Shown here in pieces: positions 7,361 through 14,027 of a stretch of DNA of 14,854 nucleotides (its first letter is position 1; each line of letters begins with the position of its first letter). A program made the translations under genes and the position numbers. Source of the DNA: Candidatus Sumerlaeota bacterium (lineage in GTDB: Bacteria > Sumerlaeota > Sumerlaeia > SLMS01); the NCBI GenBank assembly GCA_020850785.1, contig JADZDZ010000173.1, positions 1 through 14,854 on the forward strand, given 5' to 3'. The notes under the pieces were generated by a model, which saw nothing but the letters and a program-made list of their open reading frames with translations, had not been told where the DNA came from and did not search any database.

Positions 7361-8494
7361 CTACTGCACCCATTCGCCCAGTAAAACCCTTCCCGTGGAG
7401 AAGGCGAACAGTCCAACCCACAAGCATCCCACGATTCCCAGCAGCCACTTCCATCGCGCGCACCATATCGCCAGCATCGCCAGCGTTGGAAAAATGACCA
7501 TTTGGTAGCGGATCGTGGATCGCACTTCATCGCCGCCCAACATGATCAGCGGAAACGCTGTCGCGAGGATTCCGAAGATCGCAATGGGCCGCGAGAAGCG
7601 CCCGCTGGTCCACGCACCAAGCGCGACAGGAATCGTCGCCAGCAACCACAACGCATCCAGCAGAATCCTCCAATACATCAACCTGCCCGTGTGCACGATT
7701 TCCGTGATGCTGGACACGATGGCCTGATGATATCGCAGTGACTGATGACCCCATGCGCGCTGCGCGTGGACGGTGGCCAGAAAATCACCCAGTTGAAAAT
7801 GGCAGTACAGCAGGAACGACAACAGCCCCGCCGCGCCTGCCGCCGCCGCGAGCAGTGGAAGTCGCAACTCCCTCCATCGCACGCCGCACCTTGCCACATC
7901 GCAGAACGACGCCAGCAGCAACGCCGCCGCGCAAAGCCATCCGTTCGACCTGACCAAGCCCGCAAGGAAGCAAAGGATCACGCACGTCGCGATTCTGCCG
8001 CTCTCCGCCGTGAGGAAGATCATTACCGCAAGCGCAAGAAACAGCGTTTCCGTGTAGGGTATTGAAAAGTAGAAGGAAGAGGGATGAAAGCAGAGCAGAA
8101 AATAGAGAAGGTTCAACTCCCGGCGTGACAAACTCATTCCCCGCAGGCGTCCCAGTGCCATCAGCGTGGCCAGCAAAAGAAGGTTGTTCAGCACTGTCGC
8201 GCCGATGTCCGATGGCACGCCGCCAACTGCCATCAGGCGCATCACCATCGGCAGCAGAGGAAAGAATCCCACGTTCTGCTTCTGCATCCGATCGCCGTTC
8301 CATTTGTAACCATTGTCCGCAATGTCGGTGTAAAACTCCGCATCGTAGAGATGCAGCGGGCGCGGAACAACGCGATCTGGAAACGCCAGCATCACGATAG
8401 CGAGGATGCAAAGGATCGCGAGGCGGCTGCCCAGCCACCACAGCATTGCGTCGCGCACAATCGGCTGTGCGAGCAGCCGCCGCAGGCGTTCCAC
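7361..8494 (-). CDS. PIG-V-like multi-pass membrane mannosyltransferase
   Basis: A 377-residue integral membrane protein with about eight or nine hydrophobic helices. It carries PIG-V family landmarks: a first periplasmic loop HLYDAEFYTDIADNGY (48-63) with the likely catalytic Asp51, then FFPLLP (77-82), HPSSFYFSIPYTE (137-149) and the C-terminal RSTIRYQMVIFPTLAML (325-341). Such GT-C enzymes use a polyprenyl-phosphate sugar donor, and eukaryotic PIG-V adds mannose to GPI. The bacterial substrate is unknown. The start GTG at 8494 lies 9 bases after the glgC TAG stop with no clear Shine-Dalgarno, suggesting co-transcription and coupling. Met17 is an alternative start but would cut into the first helix region. 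Its position next to glgC hints at envelope or storage polysaccharide metabolism, but this is only context. Confidence 0.82.
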   Translation of the reverse strand: MERLRRLLAQPIVRDAMLWWLGSRLAILCILAIVMLAFPDRVVPRPLHLYDAEFYTDIADNGYKWNGDRMQKQNVGFFPLLPMVMRLMAVGGVPSDIGATVLNNLLLLATLMALGRLRGMSLSRRELNLLYFLLCFHPSSFYFSIPYTETLFLALAVMIFLTAESGRIATCVILCFLAGLVRSNGWLCAAALLLASFCDVARCGVRWRELRLPLLAAAAGAAGLLSFLLYCHFQLGDFLATVHAQRAWGHQSLRYHQAIVSSITEIVHTGRLMYWRILLDALWLLATIPVALGAWTSGRFSRPIAIFGILATAFPLIMLGGDEVRSTIRYQMVIFPTLAMLAIWCARWKWLLGIVGCLWVGLFAFSTGRVLLGEWVQ

Positions 8495-8503
8495 GGAATG
8501 TTT

Positions 8504-9784
8504 CTAGATGACCGTGCCCGGCGGAATCACGGCACCCTTGGGGATGATCACGATGCCATCGCGAATGAAATAAAAATCTCCGTCCGCGTTTTGCAGGTTG
8601 TCTTCATTCAGGATTTTCACGTTGTCGCCCATGCGCACATTCTTGTCGATGATCGCACGGCGAACATGGCAGTATTTTCCGATGCCAAGGGGGATTGGCT
8701 TCGCCATCTTCTCCCAAGGGGCCAGCGGCGCCGGATCGTAGAAATCCGCGCCCATCACAACGCTGTCCTCGATCGTCGAATGATCCGATATGATGGAACG
8801 CAGGCCGACCACCGTTTTGCGCATGGTGGCCTTGCCAATCATGGAACCATCCGCAATGACGCAGCGGTCCATGTAGGTTCCCTCAAAGCGCGAGGAGGGC
8901 AGAAATCGCGGACGCGTGTAGATCGGTTCCGACGCGTGGGCGAAGCGGAAGGGCGCGTTCTCCTTGATGAAATCCATGTGCGCCTGATAGAAGGCGCTAA
9001 TGGTTCCAATGTCCTCCCAGTAGCCGCTGAAAACGTGCCCCAGCACCTTGTGTTTCTTGATCGATTCGGGAATGATCTGTTTCCCGAAATCGACATGCTG
9101 CGTTTCCATCATCCAATGATGCAGCACGTCGCGGTTGAACAGATACACGCCCATCGACGCGAGGAAGGTGTCGCCGTCCGACTTCAGTCCATATTTTTGC
9201 AGGACCTTTTGCGGCGCCTCGAAGCCGGCCTGTTCCTCCGCGTTCTTCGGCTTCTCGCGGAAATCAGACACCAGCCCGTCATCATCCAGCTTCAGCACGC
9301 CGAATTGGTTCGCGTTCGCGCGATTCGTCGTGTTCACCGCGATGGAAATGTCGGCCTTGGCCTCGATGTGACGCCGCACCATCTCCGTGTAGTTCATCCG
9401 GTAGAGCGCATCACCGGGGAGGATCATGATCATGTCGCAGTCGAAATTGTCCAGCGTCATCCAGTGCTTGCGGACGGCGTCCGCCGTTCCCTGGAACCAA
9501 CTGGAATCCTCCGCGCGCTGCTCCGCCGCCAGAATGTCCACGAACCCCTGACTGAACTGGTCGAAGGCGTAGGATTGCGAAATGTGGCGGTTCAGCGACG
9601 CGGACAAGTACTGCGTCAGCACGAAAATTTTCCGCAGGTTGCTGTTGATGCAGTTGCTGATCGCCACATCAACCAGGCGATACTTCCCGGCCAGCGGAAC
9701 GGCGGGTTTCGCACGGTACTTCGTTAGCGGAAACAGGCGCGTGCCTGCGCCGCCGCCAAGGATCAGCGTCAGTATCTGACTCAT
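8504..9784 (-). CDS. glgC: Glucose-1-phosphate adenylyltransferase (ADP-glucose pyrophosphorylase)
   Basis: A 426-residue enzyme that makes ADP-glucose from glucose-1-phosphate and ATP, the committed step of bacterial glycogen synthesis. The nucleotidyltransferase domain (about 1-280) has GGGAGTRLFPLTKYRAKPAVP (10-30), WFQGTADAVR (96-105), the metal-binding Asp125, FREKP (175-179) with the sugar-phosphate Lys178, and GYWEDIGT (254-261). The C-terminal left-handed beta-helix (about 300-426) has hexapeptide repeats such as VIADGSMIGKATM. The overall pattern is closest to plant/cyanobacterial-type GlgC. The start ATG at 9784 gives the usual N-terminus, with GGGGG about ten bases upstream; a GTG start at 9838 would add 18 unconserved residues. 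One oddity is that the usual GDHLYRM reads GDALYRM (124-130). It is followed by the PIG-V-like gene; no glgA or glgB is in the window. Confidence 0.95.
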   Translation of the reverse strand: MSQILTLILGGGAGTRLFPLTKYRAKPAVPLAGKYRLVDVAISNCINSNLRKIFVLTQYLSASLNRHISQSYAFDQFSQGFVDILAAEQRAEDSSWFQGTADAVRKHWMTLDNFDCDMIMILPGDALYRMNYTEMVRRHIEAKADISIAVNTTNRANANQFGVLKLDDDGLVSDFREKPKNAEEQAGFEAPQKVLQKYGLKSDGDTFLASMGVYLFNRDVLHHWMMETQHVDFGKQIIPESIKKHKVLGHVFSGYWEDIGTISAFYQAHMDFIKENAPFRFAHASEPIYTRPRFLPSSRFEGTYMDRCVIADGSMIGKATMRKTVVGLRSIISDHSTIEDSVVMGADFYDPAPLAPWEKMAKPIPLGIGKYCHVRRAIIDKNVRMGDNVKILNEDNLQNADGDFYFIRDGIVIIPKGAVIPPGTVI

Positions 9785-9939
9785 TCGTGTCGAACCCCCG
9801 GTTGCTGCGGTCGTCATCATTTGGATCGACCATTCCACGCGTATTTTTTCGGCGCAAGGTTTTGCTTCCCGGTGAAAGGCGAGACTTGCGCATCCCGCGT
9901 CCTTGTGGATGGATCGGTCCCAACACGGGAGTCGTCCTC
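9785..9939. promoter_or_regulatory. Divergent intergenic region between glgC and the four-gene plus-strand block
   Basis: This 155-bp spacer lies between two divergent starts and should contain promoters for both glgC and the repeat-protein block. I see an A/T run near 9842-9849 (tattttttc) that could be part of a -10 region on either strand, but no convincing paired -35/-10 boxes or sigma54 GG-N10-GC element. The ribosome binding site of the plus-strand gene, GGGAG, lies eight bases before its ATG. Confidence 0.3.
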
Positions 9940-10518
9940 ATGAGCACCGAAGAGCGTGTTGCCTATCTGGAACTTTATTGCCGCCGTCTTACGTTCGCTG
10001 TCGGCGGAATGTTGATCATCACCGTTGCCGCGCTCCTGTTCGCCGCTAATCGCCGCGCGGATGAGGACGTGGTCCGGGCGCGAGCCTTCATCGTCGCCAG
10101 CGCCGACGGCGCGGAACTGGTTCGCATCGGCCAGAGCGAAGTCGGCCCCGGAGCGATCGTGCTGCGCGACGCCAAGGGACGCACCATGGCGCGGCTGGAA
10201 GGGACGGCAACGCTTGGCGGTTCCCTCAGCGTGAATGACGCCGACGGGAAGCCACGTCTCATCGCGGGAAATGACGAAGACATGGGCGGCTGTTTCCTTG
10301 TCACGAATGCGCATGGGCAGGCCGTCACGCGGATCGGCGATGTGGGGCACGGCGGCAGTGTTGACGTCTATCAGGCGGGCCGCCACGTGGGATTCCTTTG
10401 CGTTGATCCCAAGTTGGGAAGCGGCAACCTTACCCTTTACGACGGCGAACGCCGCTTGATGGTGTCCGCCCATGGCGACGACAACGGTCAGGGATTCGTG
10501 TGGATGGCCAAGCACTGA
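9940..10518 (+). CDS. Membrane-anchored protein with tandem ~23-residue beta-type repeats
   Basis: A 192-residue protein of no named family. A short N-terminal segment (MSTEERVAYLELYCRRL) is followed by one membrane helix at about 19-37. From about residue 48 to the end there are six tandem repeats of about 22-23 residues. Each has the pattern of a beta strand, Asp/Asn-x-x-Gly turn and second strand; units begin near FIVASADG (50), IVLRDAKG (73), LSVNDADG (96), FLVTNAHG (119), VDVYQAGR (141) and LTLYDGER (164). This would form a small repetitive beta structure outside the membrane. The start ATG at 9940 is supported by GGGAG eight bases upstream; an upstream ATG at 9787 would add 51 residues without repeat or membrane features and overlap the glgC start region. 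Its TGA overlaps the next start by one base (TGATG). The orientation of the repeat domain is inferred. Confidence 0.8.
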   Translation: MSTEERVAYLELYCRRLTFAVGGMLIITVAALLFAANRRADEDVVRARAFIVASADGAELVRIGQSEVGPGAIVLRDAKGRTMARLEGTATLGGSLSVNDADGKPRLIAGNDEDMGGCFLVTNAHGQAVTRIGDVGHGGSVDVYQAGRHVGFLCVDPKLGSGNLTLYDGERRLMVSAHGDDNGQGFVWMAKH

Positions 10519-11366
10519 TGGCACAGGGTGGCTTCACAAACGAGCAGCTTGAACGTTACGCGCGTCATATCATCCTGCCGCAGGTTGGCGGCAGGGGGCA
10601 GCGTCGCCTGCTTGATTCGCGCGTCTTCGTCGTCGGCGCCGGCGGCCTTGGCTCGCCGATCCTTCTCTATCTCGCTGCGGCGGGCGTCGGGACCATCGAC
10701 ATCGTTGATGACGACGTCGTTGATCGCAGCAACCTTCAGCGGCAGATCATTCATTCCACTGACGACGTTGGCGAAGCAAAGGTGGAGTCCGCACGCGCCG
10801 CGATCATGACTTTGAATCCCGATGTGAAGGTGAACATGCTGCGCCAGCGCATCACGCGCGACAATGCAATGACGTTGCTGCGCGATGCGGCGGTCGTGCT
10901 CGATGGAAGCGACAATTTTGCAACACGCTATCTGATCAATGACGCATGTTGGTTCCTGAAGAAGCCACTCGTCAGCGGTGCGATGCATCGTTTTGAGGGG
11001 CAGGTGACCGTGTTCCCGATGAACGGTGGCGCGGACTCACCGTGCTATCGCTGCCTCTTCGCAGAGCCGCCGCCTGCGGACCTCGTTCCCACCTGTCAGG
11101 AGGCCGGCATCCTTGGCGTCCGTCCCGGTGTCATTGGCAGCCTGCAGGCGACGGAGGCGATCAAGCTGCTGCTCGGCATCGGGCGTCCGCTCGTGGGGCG
11201 GCTGCTGGTGTATGATGCGCTGGAAATGTCCTTCAGAACCATCAAGCTGCACCGCGACAAGGGATGCGCGTTGAACGGTGATCATCCCACGATGAAAGAA
11301 TTGGGCACTTACGATGACGAACGTTGCACATCGAACTTGCCCTCATTCCCCCGCGAGCCAGCCTGA
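10518..11366 (+). CDS. moeB: MoeB/ThiF-family E1-like adenylyltransferase
   Basis: A 282-residue HesA/MoeB/ThiF enzyme that adenylates the C-terminal Gly of a ubiquitin-like sulfur carrier (MoaD, ThiS or relative) for molybdopterin, thiamine or cysteine synthesis. It shows the Rossmann motif VGAGGLG (39-45), DIVDDDVVDRSNLQRQ (61-76) with the ATP-binding Arg/Gln, DGSDN (129-133), a catalytic Cys193 in PTCQEAGILG, and the first zinc pair CYRC (176-179). The second zinc pair, normally CxxC, reads CALN (250-253), so the fourth Cys is missing. There is no C-terminal rhodanese domain, and no MoaD/ThiS gene is nearby, so the choice between MoeB and ThiF is uncertain. The start ATG at 10518 overlaps the preceding stop. 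An in-frame upstream start at 10500 would overlap further and is less likely. Confidence 0.88.
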   Translation: MAQGGFTNEQLERYARHIILPQVGGRGQRRLLDSRVFVVGAGGLGSPILLYLAAAGVGTIDIVDDDVVDRSNLQRQIIHSTDDVGEAKVESARAAIMTLNPDVKVNMLRQRITRDNAMTLLRDAAVVLDGSDNFATRYLINDACWFLKKPLVSGAMHRFEGQVTVFPMNGGADSPCYRCLFAEPPPADLVPTCQEAGILGVRPGVIGSLQATEAIKLLLGIGRPLVGRLLVYDALEMSFRTIKLHRDKGCALNGDHPTMKELGTYDDERCTSNLPSFPREPA

Positions 11367-11372
11367 CAAATC

Positions 11373-12107
11373 ATGTCCCGATTTTCTTCCGATGCACTCT
11401 TTATTGGCGCCCATCCAGACGATGGCGAAATCCTTGCCGGTGGGTTGATGGCGTCGCTTGCGGAGAAGGGTTACCGCGTCATCCTCGCTGACGCAACGCG
11501 CGGCGAAATGGGCACGCGCGGCACCATGGAGGAACGCGCCCTGGAAGCCGCCGAAGCCGCGCGGATTCTTGGCGTCGAGCGCACGAACCTTGGCCTTCCC
11601 GACGGCGGAATCGGCCGCGACCTGGAGGCCTCCACGCGCGCCGTTGTGAAGGCGATTCGCGAATACCGCCCCCGGCTCCTATTCACGCACACGGGCAACG
11701 ACCATCATCCTGATCACAACGCCATCCATACGGCCGTATCGAAGGCCTATTTCGTTTCCAACCTTGGAAAATATGACACAGGACAGGAACGTTTCGCCGC
11801 CGCGCGATTGATGTTCTTCTGGTCCCATCGCACGAACCTTCCACCGCGCGTGGACTTCGTTGCGGACATCACGCACACTTGGGAAAAGAAGATTGCCGCG
11901 CTGAAGGCGCACAAGACACAGGTTGCCGGCGGCATCGCGCAGGGCCCGGAGACATTCCTCACGGGCGATCTCTTCTGGCATCGGCTGCAGGCGCGCTTCG
12001 CCTACTTCGGTTCCCTCGTGAGTGTTCGTTACGGCGAACCCTACTTGTCCGACGGCATCCTGCGCATGGATGATCCCTTGAAATTTTCCGGCGTATTGGA
12101 CGCCTGA
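11373..12107 (+). CDS. bshB1: LmbE-family N-acetylglucosaminyl deacetylase, BshB1-like
   Basis: A 244-residue zinc deacetylase. BshB1 removes the acetyl group from N-acetylglucosaminyl-malate in bacillithiol synthesis. The zinc motif AHPDD (13-17) supplies His14 and Asp17, and the second site NDHHPDH (109-115) supplies His115. The segments ATRGEMGTRGT (41-51), ILGVERTNLGLPDG (65-78) and AVSKAYFVSNLGKYDTG (121-137) match the BshB1 subgroup rather than MshB or PIG-L. The start ATG at 11373 lies six bases after the moeB stop and has only a weak ribosome binding site, consistent with co-translation. BshA (glycosyltransferase) and BshC (cysteine ligase) are not in the window, so production of bacillithiol itself is unproven. 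A related thiol or another amino-sugar substrate is possible. Confidence 0.85.
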   Translation: MSRFSSDALFIGAHPDDGEILAGGLMASLAEKGYRVILADATRGEMGTRGTMEERALEAAEAARILGVERTNLGLPDGGIGRDLEASTRAVVKAIREYRPRLLFTHTGNDHHPDHNAIHTAVSKAYFVSNLGKYDTGQERFAAARLMFFWSHRTNLPPRVDFVADITHTWEKKIAALKAHKTQVAGGIAQGPETFLTGDLFWHRLQARFAYFGSLVSVRYGEPYLSDGILRMDDPLKFSGVLDA

Positions 12108-12110
12108 TTC

Positions 12111-14027
12111 ATGGCAACGCTTCTTGCGATTCGGGGCCCGCTCACCGGCGCGCGCATTGAGTTGAGAGAGGGGGGCACCACCATCGGGCGAGCCCCTGAA
12201 TGCGCCATCGTGCTCGCTGATTCCACGGTTTCGCGTGAACACGCCTCCATCACGTCGCAGCGCCTCGGCTGGGTGCTTGCCGATCTCGATTCCGCCGCCG
12301 GAACCATGCTCAACGGGCGATTGATGAAACAGCCCACCGCCCTTGCGCCAAATGATGAGATTCGCATCGGCCATTCCATTTTTCTCTTCGACACGGAGTT
12401 CGACCTCCAGAACGCCGACTTCACGGACAACATCGTCTATCTTTCAGCGCCCCATGAGGACACGCTTGCCATCGCGCCCGTGGCGACGCTGTCGGCGTCC
12501 GATGCGCCTCCTTCAGCGGCGATGTTGGATGATCGCGAAAGGCACGGCACGGAGCTGCTCGCGGAAATCGGAGACCTCTTCGATTCCTCCCGTGTTGCCT
12601 TTGGCGACGCACTTCGCGCCACCACACAGCGCATGGCGCGCCTGCTGCGCGCCGACGTTGCCCTGCTCATGCTGTACGATCACGGCGCTCAGGCGCTTCG
12701 TGCCTCCGCCGCCGTCGCGAAGGAGAATGTGATCGCGGATCGCACGATCCTCCAGAAGGTCTTCAACGAAAACCGGTCGCTTTTGTTGTCGGACAATCCA
12801 AGCCTCGCGGAGCATCCCGCGCTTGGTGCGCCGTCATCGCCGCGCGCGCGTTCCGTCGTCGCCGCTCCCATCGTCGTGGAGGATGCAAAGCTCGGCGTCA
12901 TCTACTTTGAGCGGCAGGAATTGGATGTCTATACGCTGAAGGACCTGCGGCTTGTGCAGTCGCTCGGCAAGTTGCTGGGCGTCTTCATCGAGGCGCGCCA
13001 GAAGGCGCAGGCGCTTCAGCAGCGCAACTCCTTCTCCGAAACCGATTCCCCCGTCCTCGGCGTCAGCGCGCGCTTCCGCCGCGTGATGGACATCATCCAG
13101 CGCGTCGCCGATTCCCCCGCGACGATGCTGCTGATTGGCGAGACCGGCACCGGCAAGGAAGTCCTCGCGGCGGAGATTCATCGCCTGTCCAGCCGCGGGC
13201 GCGACTCCCAGCCATTCGTCCCGGTCAACTGCGCCGCGATTCCCGAATCGCTTTTTGAGGCGGAACTTTTCGGACACGAAAAGGGTGCGTTCACCGGCGC
13301 GCACAAGATGCGCCAAGGGTACGTTGAGGCCGCGCAGGGAGGCACGTTGTTCCTCGACGAAATCGGCGAGTTGTCACTCGCGCTCCAGCCGAAACTGCTG
13401 CGCTTTCTTCAGGAGCACACCTTCACCCGCGTGGGCGGAAACCGCGTTCATCGCGCGGACGTGCGCGTGATCGCCGCCACGAATCGCAATCTTGCGGAGG
13501 ACGTTCGCCTGAACAGGTTTCGCGAGGACCTCTACCACCGGCTCACGGTTTTCCCCATCGACGTGCCACCGCTTCGCGAGCGTCGCGAGGACATCCGCAT
13601 CCTTGCGGACCACTTCATCCGCATCTACAGCAAGGCGCTGCGGAAGGAGGTGCTCGGCATCAGCGACGACGCGATCATCATGCTGGAGAAGTATGAATGG
13701 CCCGGCAACGTGCGGGAGCTCGCCAATTGCGTCGAACGAGCGGTGCTTCTGTCCGACGAAAAGGTGCTGCTGTCGCGCCATTTTCTTCTCGCGAAGCCCG
13801 GTACCATGCAGTTGCAGCGCCCCGCCATGGCAGTCGCAACCGTTTCGACGGAAGAGGAAACCGCGCCCCGCTGGCGTTCGCTCGCCGACGTTGAAAAGGA
13901 GCACATCCTCAGCGTGCTGCGCGGATTCGACAACAATCAGGTGAAGGCGTCGGAGGTGCTTGGAATTCATCGCAACACATTGCGGAAAAAACTTCAGGAA
14001 TATGGGATGCTGAAGGATCAGGATTGA
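12111..14027 (+). CDS. FHA-GAF-AAA+ sigma54-dependent transcriptional activator
   Basis: A 638-residue bacterial enhancer-binding protein. In order: an FHA phosphothreonine-binding domain (2-94) with intact Arg27, Ser41/His44 (SREH) and Asn68; a GAF sensor domain (about 146-295); an AAA+ core (about 315-555) with Walker A GETGTGK (343-349), the sigma54-contacting GAFTGA loop (392-397), Walker B GTLFLDE (411-417), the arginine-finger region NRFREDLYHRL (468-478) and WPGNVREL (530-537); and a Fis-type helix-turn-helix (about 591-633). All residues needed for sigma54 activation are present. There is no receiver domain, so the input is likely binding of a phosphorylated partner by FHA, a GAF ligand, or both. 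The start ATG is three bases after the bshB1 stop. Its stop abuts that of the kinase-like gene on the other strand. Targets are unknown. Confidence 0.93.
   Translation: MATLLAIRGPLTGARIELREGGTTIGRAPECAIVLADSTVSREHASITSQRLGWVLADLDSAAGTMLNGRLMKQPTALAPNDEIRIGHSIFLFDTEFDLQNADFTDNIVYLSAPHEDTLAIAPVATLSASDAPPSAAMLDDRERHGTELLAEIGDLFDSSRVAFGDALRATTQRMARLLRADVALLMLYDHGAQALRASAAVAKENVIADRTILQKVFNENRSLLLSDNPSLAEHPALGAPSSPRARSVVAAPIVVEDAKLGVIYFERQELDVYTLKDLRLVQSLGKLLGVFIEARQKAQALQQRNSFSETDSPVLGVSARFRRVMDIIQRVADSPATMLLIGETGTGKEVLAAEIHRLSSRGRDSQPFVPVNCAAIPESLFEAELFGHEKGAFTGAHKMRQGYVEAAQGGTLFLDEIGELSLALQPKLLRFLQEHTFTRVGGNRVHRADVRVIAATNRNLAEDVRLNRFREDLYHRLTVFPIDVPPLRERREDIRILADHFIRIYSKALRKEVLGISDDAIIMLEKYEWPGNVRELANCVERAVLLSDEKVLLSRHFLLAKPGTMQLQRPAMAVATVSTEEETAPRWRSLADVEKEHILSVLRGFDNNQVKASEVLGIHRNTLRKKLQEYGMLKDQD

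Noticed and set aside
8351..9727. 458-codon plus-strand open frame over glgC
   Set aside because: GlgC on the minus strand is unmistakable along its full length. The antisense product is His/Arg/Val-rich and shows no family features.
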